In this document: positions 45,418 through 56,851 of the stretch, one piece after another | How positions within the stretch are numbered: position 1 is the stretch's first letter | Layout: the number at the start of each line of letters is the position of its first letter | Origin: Brachionus plicatilis | Taxonomy: Eukaryota; Rotifera; Eurotatoria; Ploima; Brachionidae | Length of the DNA: 64,000 bases | Direction of reading: 5' to 3' | Assembly: GCA_010279815.1 (NCBI GenBank) | Contig: QEOQ01000041.1 | Location: 1,156,538 to 1,220,537 of the forward strand | Position numbers and translations under genes: made by a program | Notes under the pieces: generated by a model | The model's input: the letters and a program-made list of their open reading frames with translations, nothing else | Databases searched by the model: none | Told to the model about the DNA's origin: nothing

Positions 45418-48400
45418 TTTTATCTAAATTTAGAAATTTATCAAATTAAAAAATTAAAAAATAATATGGTTATGGTGTAAATATTTCAGAAATTTATTGG
45501 AAAATTTAAGGTATGGAAAATAAAAATGATTTGCCAATGGGAAATATCTCAAATAATTATCAATAACTAGCATAAATTTATCGATCCTAGCTACTCAGAA
45601 TTTAAAATTAGCTTAAAAATATTTATGATAAATTTTTTGTTGGGAATTCAATTCATGGATGTTGGCTTGAAAACAAGTCGATCACCAGAATTATTTCTAT
45701 TTCATAAAAACAACAAGAACAAAAAACAAAAATAAAATATCAACATTTCTAACTAACCAAAAAAAAATTGAATTTTTAATCATCGCTTTATGTGAACTGG
45801 TTTATGCATTTTTCGCTTCATTTTCATATTTAAAAAAGGTTTAATTTATTTCAAATTATGTAGGAAGACAAATGCAAATTAGATTTATCTTAACACTTAA
45901 AAATTGCAAGATTTTTAACCATTTACATAAAATTTTGTTGACACTAATACCTTATTTGAATATATCAAGCTAATGCAGCTCTACCACAATTTAAAAAAAA
46001 AGAAAAACTCATTCAAGAATCAAAGTTTTTTCATTGAGACATAAATTAGCTAAATTTAATTAAAAAAAGCGTTTTCAACGCGGTTTTTGAATCTTTTCAA
46101 TTTTTAAAAAAATAATTAAATTAACTTAAAAAAATAAGCTTTTTCGTGACCAGTCAATTTTTCTTGTTAATTCAATAAGAAAATACAAGAATTAGAAAAA
46201 AAAAACCAGAGCCAAATTAAAAATAACAAAAAAAATATCTGAAACTGAGATACTTTTTTTGCTCAATACAAATACTGAAAAATGTCTTCACAAATATATT
46301 TTAAAATTTAATGCTTACTAGACAACAAAAAAAATTGAAAAATAATTAATTTTTTTTTCAAATCTTAAATGCAATTAAAAATTCTTAAGTTTTTCCAAGT
46401 TACTTTTCATTAAATAAATAGCAAGAGTAACAGACATAAATTAGGAAACAAAATTATTTTTAAAGGGAATGTCATAAGAAATATTATTTTAAAATGCCTT
46501 GAGCTTAAGCAATTTTTTTTGTAATAAACTATTAATGTGATTCATGTTCGTTTATTAAAACTTATTTAAAAATAAAAATCATGAATTGTTAGCTTTTGGA
46601 AAAAAATATTACAGAAACCTGGTAACCTGGCAATTCTTTAACGTTTTATTTTTTCTTAACCTTAAAAATATATATTATTTAAAATGGCAAAAAAAATCAC
46701 TTTTAGTTAAAGTAATTATTCCATATTTCTTGGCTATTTATTTTATTATATCATCTTATATATTAATTTAAAATAGAAAAAACATTTTTTTTAATTTGAT
46801 GAAGTCTTTTGTTATTTGAAAAATAAAAATAAAAGATTACTAATTCATGCATTCATGTATGCATGAATAGTGTTGATATTTACTAGCTTCAAATATAATT
46901 TATCTTTCAAATCAGGTTTTTTTAATTACTTCAAATAGCCATGCTATCTCATTATTAGTTGACATTTTTTTATCAAAAAGTTAAGTTGAATAAAAATAAT
47001 AAATAAAACCGAACATTGTGGATATCAGGGTAAAAGTGTAATTTATTGAAATAAAAACATTGCCAAATATATTTATGCCATTGCCAAGAAATTTTCCTGT
47101 TAAATTTTTTTTGAAAATCTCGGAAAAAAAGTTTTTTTGAGTTTAAATTTATTAAAAAAAGTCCAATTTTCATTATCATTATAATAGATGAAAGGCTACT
47201 TCAAAAATCTTAGAACCAGAACTTAGGATTTGCTATTAAAGTAGTCATTAGATATTACTAAAATCAGACCATTCAAAATATTCCTAAAAATTTTTTAAGA
47301 GCTCGAGAATTGATTCAAATTAAAATATTTTGCAAAGTTAAATACGAGATAAATTTCTGGCTAGTTTTCTTTAGCATATCTTTTTCTCTTGTCTTTTCCT
47401 TTCAAATGGTTTAAATTTTTATAATTTACTAAACTTCATATCTGAACAAACTTATCAAAATAATAAATTCTGAAGCTTTATTTATTTACTTTTTTGTAAA
47501 AAGGCAAAAGGAGATTGATAACTCAGAGATTTAATCACAAATAAAATTGAGAAAAAAAAATAGCTTTACCAGTTAGTTCATCGTTTTGATTATTTTTATT
47601 TTGTAAGTAGATATTATTGTCATGGTAATCTAGAAAAAAATGAGTGCTGGCAAACAACTATGTCAAAATAAAAAATAACAAGCCAATGCTTTGGTAGTGA
47701 CTAAAATTATAATAAATTTTGTTTTTTAAATTATACAACTTAATACTTGAATAATCATTGAAAAATCTTGTATGAAAATTAAATACTTTTGTATTATGAC
47801 AAATAAATAGAATAAGAAAGAAAACTTTACTTGAAAATTTATTTTTTTGATAAAAAACTGGAATATATCTTCCAATATATGAATTATGTGTAAAATTAAT
47901 CTGAAAATATTTAATTTTAAGGGAAAATTTTATAAAACATTTATCAATTTTTTTTACCAAAACCAATAAATACACTTAAGACCTACTTTTTTGAACTTTT
48001 AATCATGGCGACAATACCTTTGTCTTATGGATCATCTAACTTATTCTTGCATGTCTTCATTGAAGTGTTAAATTTTGAAATAATTAATCATGCTTTTTAC
48101 ATTGTGAGTTTATTTTATATTGAAAAAGCTTTGATAAAGTTTATCTATTGTCCTTATCTTTAATCAGAGACTCTTTTGGAATGATATTTCTAAAATTTTA
48201 GTTAGTCGTACGAGAGAAAGTATTATTTTAGAAAATCATAAAGGTAAAAAACAATATTGTAAATTAAAAAATTATAGTCATATGAGTCATTCACTAAATG
48301 ATTCAAACTAAGCAGTTTGCATTTTTATTATGCTACGAGCTCTATTATTATTTAACTTCAATAATCTTATTTTGATTCAAAATAAGCTGTACAGAAAATT

Positions 48401-49237
48401 TTATTATATTAAAATTCATTATTGTTTATCATTCGTTGTTCCAAAGATAAAGAAAATATATAACAAAGATGTTGATAAAAATTAAAAGATTTAATAAAAT
48501 GTCTTTTGTTATAGCTGATATGTTTTTTTTCTACTATATCTTTTTAAATTCCGAGAATTATAATTTAAAACTGATCTATTTAAAATTATTTTATTTTTGA
48601 TGCACAAACTTAAATTCAAAAGTGATGATTGTAATTAAAATTTTTCAACCATGGAAAATTCTGGTTTTCGCTGACTGTATAAAATTTTCATTTGAAAAGT
48701 TATCAAAATGAATTTGCGTCAAGATGTCAGTTTAAAAAAAATACTTGATCATTGCTTGAAAAAAATAAAAAACCTTAGTCGGAAAATGCACTTTTTTATT
48801 TAGGAAAAAATTAAAATATTATTCAGCATTATTTTATAATGTTAGCATAAATGTCTAATCAAAATTAAATTTCTTATTTATTCCCCTAAAAAAAAAGCAT
48901 TTTAGGCATTCTAAGATGACTGATAGAACTTAAGAGTCTTAAGTTTTAGAAAAATCTTAATTTCAAAAACAAGTTTAAAGTTAAGAAAAACTCAAAATTA
49001 GAAAAAAATTAAAATTTTTTTTCTGAAATCATGTATATAAATTATGAGAAAAAGAATATGTCAATACAAATTTGAATTTGAATTAAAATTTATTTTTTAA
49101 ATTAATGATTGATAAAAAATTACCCATCTGTAGGATGATAGAATTCAGAAATAAAAAATTCAGGGTTATGCTACTTACTATGACTTGAAATTCGATAATT
49201 ATCTGTTAATGAACTTTTTTAAACCATTGAAACATTA
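45418..49237. other. AT-rich gene desert
   Basis: No gene supported. Frames of 61-105 codons (for example 47658-47975) consist of Lys/Asn/Ile/Phe/Tyr-rich translations of A/T runs without motifs. A diverged repeat pair starting GTCATTCACTAAATGAT lies at about 48286-48465 and 51366-51465. Confidence 0.45.
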
Positions 49238-49372
49238 AGATTCCATTATTTTATTTTTTTCGAAATATTCAAAAAAAACTTTGAAGAAACCATGTTTTCA
49301 GAAACCAAAGTTAAACATGGTTTCTTCAAAGTTTTTTTTGAATATTTCGAAAAAAATAAAATAATGGAATCT
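49238..49372. repeat. Perfect 60-bp inverted repeat with 15-nt loop
   Basis: Arms 49238-49297 and 49313-49372 are perfectly complementary, starting AGATTCCATTATTTTA and reaching ACTTTGAAGAAACCATGTTT next to the loop. Transcription of either strand would give a 60-bp hairpin RNA. No target duplication or coding frame was recognised. It could be a very young MITE or a hairpin-RNA locus. Confidence 0.85.
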
Positions 49373-51464
49373 AAAGTCAGCAAAAAATTTACTTTTATAA
49401 GAAATTTTAATATTACATAAAACTTAAAAATTAGAATCAAGCATTTTTTTTTAATTTTTGGCAATAAACAAAATAATTGATGAATAATGGATAACTCTGG
49501 TAATTTTTTTTCAGTAATTTTGAACAAAGAGACTTTTTGGAATTATGAGCTTTGTTTCTTTAATTATTAGTGCAATAAAAATAAGTCTAACTGATTGATA
49601 TCCATTTTCATTACTAAACTTTTGTAATATTTGAGTCTAAGAACTTTAGAAATATAATTATAAACTTTCTTAGCAATAATGTGTTTAATCTAACTTTACT
49701 ATAGGTGTCGTCTGTTTTTATTTAAGAAAATTTTTTAAGTAATTTCAGTTGATTTTTGCAAATTTTTATTCAATTTGATTCAAGTTTACAACGTTCTTTA
49801 TCAAATTAATATAACAAAGTCATTTAGAATAAAATTTTGCAGGCATTTTTTGTGAGATTTTGTATTATGTAACCTATTCGAAAGGTTTTGAGTTTGAAAG
49901 CCATTTTATTAATTTAAAAAATAATGGAATTAATCGAAAAAAATGTGAGTAAATAGAATAAAAAAATTTTGTGAAATATTTTATTCAAAATGAAATAATT
50001 CTTTTTGTAATATTTTTATTTAAATTAACAATAAGCTTTAATTTAACAAGTCCAGAAAAGTCACATAAATATCAAATTGATTATTCAAAAATTAATATAT
50101 AATCAAACAAGAACAAGAAAAAATTTCAGAAACTTAAGAATTTTTTTTAGGAATAATTTAATAAATTAAAAATAGTCTAAGCAGGTAAAAACAAAAAAAT
50201 TCGATTTCTTGATTTTATTCGCATTTCTCTGCTGAAACAGAGATGTTTTAATAACCGAAATTAAAAATTAGAATATATTTTTTTCTTAATCAAAAGCATG
50301 AAACACTTGAAACGTTACTTAAAAAATAAAGTGAGCTAATGTTTAAGAAATTATAAATTAATTCTGAGTTAATGCTCAAACAATTTAAATAAATGCTACA
50401 CTTTTATTCAAAAAATGTTTTTCTTTGAATCACAGGTGCAGTAAATAAGTTTTATTGGGATAAATAATAAAAAAGTAACTAAGGTTTATAAATCTAAGGT
50501 CTCTGTTTATAAAACCTATTTTAATTTGTTGATTAAATCAGTTTTTCGAACATTAAATACAAAAAATCTAAAAAACTGAAAGATTTCAAATGCGTAATTA
50601 AATTTCAGTGAATTTTTTGCAAATTATGATCCTTTTTAAAACAAAGCTTTGAAATCATTAATTTTTTATAACTAAGACATAAAAATTTAAACGCATTTAA
50701 AAATGTTGTTAGAAATTTGAAAAATGAAATTTGATCAAAAATTTTACCTTGCCCAATTTAGCCTAACTTCAGTAAATACTCTGGAATCTTAATTTCATAC
50801 AGCATAATGAGTTAACGCTACAGAGTATTTGCAGAATAAGAATAAATTATTTTCAAACCATATTTAAAAATAATTTGAAAAAATTACTTAGTAAATGGAA
50901 TAACAAAAAATCCCTTTAAATTATAAAAAAATTATTTTTCATTATAGATTACCTGGGAAATGCGAAATTTAAAAATTTTTTATATTAAAAGTGATTTTTT
51001 TTTAATCAAAATTTTCGAGAATTAAATTTACTCTTTCTTAATAATTGATTAAATAATCAAACAAGAAATAGTCTCTAAAAAATTAAATAAAGAATTAATA
51101 TAATACTAATTTATTTAACCATACATTCCACGCTAAAAAGAGTTATTGAAAATCCAAATATTTCTTCAATTTGTCCATATTTTAACTTCCATATTTTAAC
51201 TTTCTTAATTTCGTATTTTTTTAATAATATATTTTTTGAGGAATATAATCTATTTAATAAAAAAAAACTCAAAAATTTCAATAAATTTGATTTATAAAAT
51301 TTCTTTTGAAAATCATTAAGATAATGAATAACAAACAATGTTCTGAATAAAAAAAATTTTAGTAATGGTCATTCACTAAATGATGCTAATTTTTATTATG
51401 ATAAAAAAAAGTATAGAAAATTTCAATAATTAAATTTTTTTTTGTTCCGAGGGCAGAAAATATA
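49373..51464. other. AT-rich gene desert
   Basis: No gene or clear structure seen; short AT-rich frames only. Confidence 0.45.
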
Positions 51465-51737
51465 CAGCATTGTGAAAAAATAAAGAAACATTTGAATTTT
51501 TTAGCATCAATTTTGATTTGAACTGTCATAGAATGTGTTAGGACTACAATTTTGAGATCATTTTTTTATCGGCTAAGTTCTTTATTCTCTTAGATCAAAA
51601 TTTAAAAAATTTCTTAATTGAAATGACAATCCATTCAAAATTGTCTCAAAATTATAGGCCTAGCCCATACTATGACAGTTCAAATTAAAAAATAGGCTAA
51701 AAAAATCAACCGTTTCTTAAATTTTTTCACAATACCG
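51465..51737. mobile_element. mariner-type MITE, 273 bp, TA target duplication
   Basis: Left end CAGCATTGTGAAAAAATA; right end, inverted, CGGTATTGTGAAAAAATTTA; TA outside each (51463-51464, 51738-51739). The arms match with moderate divergence for about 110 bp, including TTTGAACTGTCATAG and CAATTTTGAGA. Non-coding; older than the 20.7-kb MITE. Confidence 0.7.
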
Positions 51738-51739
51738 TA

Positions 51740-53209
51740 AAACTAAGATATGTTGTTAAATAATGTTTAAATTTTCTTTATTTTCCTCTTTTTTCTTAAT
51801 TAAATAAAATTAAAAAAAAAGGAACTAAAGTTGTGATTAAAATCAGCCAGATTATTTTTTTCAGTTTTATTAATAATTTGAAAATTGGTAATTTTTCAGA
51901 TAAAATGGTGATAAATAAAAATTAAAATTAAATCTTACCTCAATCATTTTGAAGAATTTATTTCGATTTCCTTGATTTGAAATTAATTTTATTTCTAAAT
52001 TTTTTTTAAATATCTTAGATTTAAATGAAGCAAAAATCTACCCACACAATTTTTTATTCTTGTTAGGGGAAAAATAATATTTTGATTATTCTGAGAATGA
52101 TTTTTTAAAATTTTATACTTGTCTAAAAAGAAAAACACACTAAATGAAAGCAATTATTTAGTTGAAATTAACAAATTTTTTGGGTTATTTTTAATTTCCA
52201 AAAAAAGTAGGAAAGACTGCCAAGTAAAATATAAATAAAACTAGAAAACTTGTTGTCATAGTGATCATGATTTTTTTTCAAATGAAGCTTGTTTGAAAAA
52301 ATCATTATTTAAAAGGCTAATAAAAATTAAATCATTCGATAATAAGATTTTATCGTATGATTTTTAATACTTAGCAGATTCTCGATTTAATTATTTAGTG
52401 AAAATTTGAAAAAATGAGACTCAATACTTGAAAAATACAACGAATTTGAAAAAAAAAATTTTGAATTTAACTAATTAATTTTAAACATGATGGATTTATT
52501 TCTTATTTTATTTATTAAATTTTAAAGGAGATTTTTAAATAATTTTTACCAAACATTTTTATTTCATAAATTCAACAATATTTCTCAACAAGAAGAAAAA
52601 TATTTTAAAAAACTTAATTATTCATAATAAACATTCTAAAAGACAAAATTAAATATATTAGATAAAAATTGATATTCATAATCTTTTCTTTAAAAAGTTC
52701 GTTTCTGATTTTAATTAAAATTTGAAATCTTTAAAACCAAACACTAAAGATTGTGAAATTGGCTTCGATTTCTGGATGACATAACTTTTAGAATGATAAT
52801 AATCACCTCAGATGCCCAACAAATTTGAAAGCTTTAATATTTATTTTCTTAACTATCTTAATTATGTGACAAAAATTTAAGAGAAACTCTTGGATTCTGT
52901 AATAAGCTTTATAAATTTGTAAGGCAGTATATTTTTAGATTTACTTGAGATTTGCTATTTTTTATAGCGTTTTCTTGTTGTAAATTTTAATAGAGTGGCA
53001 GTGAACTTGGTAAATAACTAAATTTTTAATTTATTTATTTACTTTTATCAATAATCGTTTAAAAGGCGATGTAAAAAATAAATAAATCAATCAAAAAAAG
53101 TAAAAAGTATTAAATAAGACAAAGTTTAAGTGTTTTCTAAAAAAAAAGTGGAAAAAAAATATTTAATTTGTAATTTTAATTTTTTTTTGTTTCACTAATT
53201 ATTTTTCAT
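51740..53209. other. AT-rich gene desert
   Basis: No gene or clear structure seen. Confidence 0.45.
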
Positions 53210-53695
53210 TTTGTGCTCTCTTTTTTATTTGTAGTAGATTTTTCGTTCTTAATGTTTTTTAAGTAAGTATCTTAAAAAAGAGTCTTAGAGTCTTCACAAT
53301 TCTTCTTTAGTATGACTCCAAGATATCTAAATTTAACTACTTATTTTATTTCTTGATTATACATTCGTTGTTTAGTTTATGTACCTTATAGTTTTTCATC
53401 AAAGAGAATATACTGAGTTTTTTCAAAATTAAATTTTATTTCTTGTTGAAGTTAAATCAAAATGTTATGAGGAATACAAATAACATCCGCGTACATAACT
53501 TAAAGTCATTATATTTCACTGGTCGTCAGACTGATGGAAGAATATAGAGTAGGTTTCGAATCAAGACATATCGAATATCAAACTCGATTGTGTAAAAAAT
53601 TTTTATCCAGAGCTACTAAATATTTAAAAATGTCTTACCTCTAGTTATTTCAACATATCGTTTTTAATGTTCTTTCCGACTTATTGTCTTTTTTT
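53210..53695 (-). pseudogene. LINE reverse-transcriptase palm/thumb remnant
   Basis: On the minus strand near 53430-53280, across stops, the reading is LNFEKTQYILFDEK, then VVKFRYLGVILKKN. This matches the LINE RT pattern LN--KT--I-F followed by -K-LGV-ID. Flanking sequence is heavily mutated. A GTACAGATAAATAGATAAAT retroposon tail on the opposite strand follows at 53713. Confidence 0.5.
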
Positions 53696-53712
53696 TTTAA
53701 TTTTTTTTTATA

Positions 53713-53758
53713 TTCTGAAGGAGCATTAGCTCGGTACAGATAAATAGATAAATAATTT
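53713..53758 (+). repeat. Retroposon 3'-terminal motif copy
   Basis: TTCTGAAGGAGCATTAGCTC then GGTACAGATAAATAGATAAA; matches the copies at 5657 and 16690. Confidence 0.55.
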
Positions 53759-53972
53759 AACTTGAAAAAATAGGTAATATATAGTTAACTAAATGTCTTA
53801 AATTTCAAATTGATGATAATGTATAAAAAACTACTTTTGATAAATATTTATTATTAAATTCAATTGAAAATTTCTGAGCGCTTATGAAAATCAAAAGGCC
53901 GCTTGATCACTGGCCGCCTAAATACACCATATTTCAAGTCACTCAGTTATTTATTTTCACTTGTCATTATAT

Positions 53973-54998
53973 CAGAGTTACTTAAAAGTCCCAAAAAGTC
54001 CAAGTCATTAATGTCCAGATATGATGTCCAGTTGTTCCAACATTATGGTAAGTCCGGACTTTTTTTTAAATTTGCTAGATTAGGTTTCATATTAAAAAAT
54101 TTATATACCTTTGTGTTGGCAAAATATTTGGGTCTATTCCCTTATGTGACCAATTGATCAAGTAATATGTGACCAAAAATTTTTTAGGTGATAGGTGACC
54201 TGATCACGAAATACGTGATCAAAATTTAGGTGAACAAAAAATGAGGAAAAAAATTTGAAATTTAAAATAAATTTATTTTGTGATCAAAATTTTTTTTTAT
54301 GTGATCAATAGAGAAAATAGGTGAACAATTATGTTTTTATGTGACCAAAATCGAAAATACGTGACCAAAAAAATAAAAAAAATTAAAAAAAATTTAAGTC
54401 TTTAGAGTAAAATAAAATAATCTAATCTGCTCATATGAATATTTATTCCTCTTTTTTCAAAATATTTACCACAAAACTCACATTTAACTGGATCACGTTT
54501 CTTTAATAGTTTCAATTGATTCAAGAATATTTTACGTAATGCTTAAGGTTCCTGATAAATTATGTTTAAAAAAGTTTTCAAAACTTAAGTGAATTTCAAA
54601 TAATTTTTTTTATGTGATCAAGACTAACATTTTGTGATCAATGTTGGAATTATGTAATCAAACTAAGAATTATGTGATCAAGGTTAGCATTAGGTGATCA
54701 ATGATTTTATTAAGTCAATTTTTTTGTTCACCTAAATTTTGATCACGTATTTTGTCACCCGTGTTGGTCACCTATTACCTAAAAAAATTTTTGGTCACAT
54801 ATTACGTGATCAATTGGTCACATAAGGGTATAGACCAGAATATTTGGCATACACCAGAGTTTACTTGCTATTTTAGCATAAGAGTCTTCACAATTCTTCT
54901 TCAGTATTCAAAATTTTAAAGCGCATACTTGGACTTTTGAAAAAAAATTAAAAAAAAATTCGGACTTGTACTTGACTTGAGACTTTTAAAGAACTCTG
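53973..54998. mobile_element. hAT-like MITE, CAGAGTT termini (copy C), split by another MITE
   Basis: Starts CAGAGTTACTTAAAAGTCCC and ends inverted (reverse complement CAGAGTTCTTTAAAAGTCTC). It is flanked by near-identical 8-mers CATTATAT (53965-53972) and CATTAAAT (54999-55006), compatible with a hAT target duplication. Removing the nested element at 54132-54838 leaves about 320 bp, close to copy A (292 bp). Its left part holds an insertion of about 40 bp that contains 21 nt identical to DDX39B coding sequence (54024-54044). Confidence 0.7.
54132..54838. mobile_element. 707-bp inverted-repeat element with GTGACCA/GTGATCA arrays
   Basis: Arms of about 110 bp: GTCTATTCCCTTATGTGACC on the left, inverted CTATACCCTTATGTGACC on the right. 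AATATTTGG lies at 54123-54131 and 54839-54847, a candidate 9-bp target duplication. More than fifteen copies of a GTGA(C/T)CA word fill both halves. In the middle, minus strand about 54500-54410, the reading is RDPVKCEFCGKYFEKRGINI followed by HMSRL. This is most of a C2H2 zinc finger with the last His not visible, perhaps from a transposase or a captured host exon. Confidence 0.65.
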
Positions 54999-55149
54999 CA
55001 TTAAATAAAGATTAAAATCTTTAGTTTTATTTAAATTAAATTCTATTTAAGTTTATAAGATAATAATAGAAAAAAAAAAGATAACTTTAGTCATCAAAAA
55101 CAAAAATGTGAACAAAAACATTTATTAACATAAAAATTGATTATTTTTT

Positions 55150-55155
55150 TTTATT
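55150..55155 (-). promoter_or_regulatory. Poly(A) signal of DDX39B
   Basis: AATAAA on the minus strand 49 nt after the stop codon. A second AATAAA lies at 55121-55126. Confidence 0.65.
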
Positions 55156-55203
55156 CAATCTGCTGTCCATGTACTTGATAACAAATCCAGTGGTTGCTGT
55201 CGC

Positions 55204-56472
55204 CTATTTTGACTCGATGTAAGTGGAAATGTCTATTTCGTCTGGCAATTCAGTTATATTAACTACAAATCTCTCTTGTATCTGATTCAATATTCTCACA
55301 TCATTCTCGTCGGACACAAAGGTGATGGCAAGACCCTTGGTGCCGAAGCGACCGGCACGAGCCACCCGATGCAAATAGGTGTCCGAGTCCTCCGGCATGT
55401 CGTAGTTGAACACAATGTTCACTCGCTCAATGTCCATTCCTCTGCCGAACAAATTTGTGGCGACCAGAATTCTTTTCTGAAAGTTTTTGAACTGCTGGTA
55501 GCGCGAGAGGCGTTCTTCCTGCGGCATGGTTCTGTGTATGGCTATGGCCGGAAAGTTCTGCTCGACCAACAGCTGGGCCAACGCCATGCATCTTTGCACT
55601 GACTTGACAAAAATGACCACTTGGTTGAACTCGAGCGCGTCCAGCAAGTCCAACAGTTTTTTGTTCTTCTCGCTTTCGGTCAATTTGACGTAGTGTTGTC
55701 TGAGACCGTGCAAAGTGAGCTTGGTCTCGTCGTCCACATACACTTCCATGGGGTCTTGCATGAACTTTTTGCAAATAGGTCTAATCTCCTTGCTGAGAGT
55801 GGCACTGAACATCATCACTTGTTTGTCATGCGGCGTCATTTTGAATATCTCTTGCACGTCCGCTCTCATGTCCAGTTGTTCCAACATTTTGTCGCACTCG
55901 TCCAGCACAAAGTGCTTTATGTGCTTCAGGTTGAGAGTGGCGGCGCGGACCAACGCAAGCACACGGCCCGGCGTTCCCACTACAATGTGGGGACAATTTT
56001 TTTTCAAGGTCTCCTCGTCTTTTTTGATGCCCACGCCGCCAAAGAACACGCCGACCTTGACAGTAGGCATGTACTTACAAAAGCGTTCGTATTCTTTGGA
56101 TATCTGAAAGGCTAGCTCTCTTGTGTGGCACATGACAAGCACGCTGACCTGTCCATCGGACGGCTCGAGCTGCTGCAGGGTGGCCAGCACAAACACTGCT
56201 GTTTTTCCCATGCCTGACTTGGCCTGGCAGATCACGTCCATGCTCAGGATGGCCTGTGGAATGCACTCGTGTTGGACTTCGGACGGATGCTCGAAGCCGC
56301 AGTCCATTATGGCGCGCAGCAGCTCTGGCTTGAGCAGAAAGTCTTTGAAGCCTGATGAGTGAATTGAGACATAGGTTCCTTTGATGTCTTTTTTTGCCTT
56401 CGATCCATTTTGGGCTTGTGGCTCTTGTGGCTGTTCTTCTTCTTCGTAGTCAAGTAGTTCTTCGTCGGCCAT
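55204..56472 (-). CDS. DDX39B: DEAD-box helicase DDX39B/UAP56, splicing and mRNA export
   Basis: RNA-dependent ATPase of the spliceosome and the TREX export complex, nuclear. 422 aa, no intron; the vertebrate protein is 428 aa. The acidic start [13 protein letters not shown] is characteristic. Core: Q motif [20 protein letters not shown] with Gln67; Walker A AKSGMGKT (84-91); TREL; TPGR; the family-specific DECD box (191-194, rather than DEAD); SATLS (223-227); [32 protein letters not shown] (368-377). The C-terminus [14 protein letters not shown] corresponds to the usual [13 protein letters not shown] end. DDX39A and DDX39B are not separable in invertebrates, so the symbol denotes the single ancestral gene. 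A TATA box and short leader lie upstream. Coding sequence is markedly GC-richer than the flanks, as in HSP90. Confidence 0.97.
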   Translation of the reverse strand: MADEELLDYEEEEQPQEPQAQNGSKAKKDIKGTYVSIHSSGFKDFLLKPELLRAIMDCGFEHPSEVQHECIPQAILSMDVICQAKSGMGKTAVFVLATLQQLEPSDGQVSVLVMCHTRELAFQISKEYERFCKYMPTVKVGVFFGGVGIKKDEETLKKNCPHIVVGTPGRVLALVRAATLNLKHIKHFVLDECDKMLEQLDMRADVQEIFKMTPHDKQVMMFSATLSKEIRPICKKFMQDPMEVYVDDETKLTLHGLRQHYVKLTESEKNKKLLDLLDALEFNQVVIFVKSVQRCMALAQLLVEQNFPAIAIHRTMPQEERLSRYQQFKNFQKRILVATNLFGRGMDIERVNIVFNYDMPEDSDTYLHRVARAGRFGTKGLAITFVSDENDVRILNQIQERFVVNITELPDEIDISTYIESK

Positions 56473-56547
56473 TTTTCCTCTTTTTTAAAGATCTGTGTGT
56501 GTGTGAAGAAATTAGTGAATTTTTGGCCAGATATTGTGAGGGATTTT

Positions 56548-56555
56548 TATTTATA
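56548..56555 (-). promoter_or_regulatory. TATA box of DDX39B
   Basis: TATAAATA on the minus strand, about 76 bp upstream of the start codon. A start site about 30 bp downstream gives a leader near 45-50 nt containing a CA repeat. The octamer is the same as at HSP90. Confidence 0.65.
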
Positions 56556-56851
56556 GTGTTTAGAATAAAAGATGATAGAAGGAATTTTGCTCAACTATTT
56601 GAAATTAAAAGAAAATATAAGAAAAGATTTTAGTGCATGAATGAAAAGATGGGATTTTAAAGTTTACGGACATTTTTGTTCGAGAATTTTTTCTTTGTGT
56701 ATGTATTCTATAAATTTTAATTTCGAATTTTGTTTGAAAAAATGTTAAGTTTATTTTTTATGAATTTGTTTCAAGTGTTGATATTTGTCTTAGCAGTTTA
56801 AAAAAAAATGAATACTTATTTATATTTTTAATTATATTTTAGCCTTATTTT

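Noticed and set aside
47658..47975. 105-codon minus-strand frame
   Set aside because: Composed almost entirely of Lys, Asn, Ile, Phe and Tyr from A/T runs. No motif, splice signal or neighbouring promoter.
55276..56115. Open frames of 108-164 codons on the strand opposite DDX39B
   Set aside because: Shadows of a GC-biased coding sequence; no recognisable domains.
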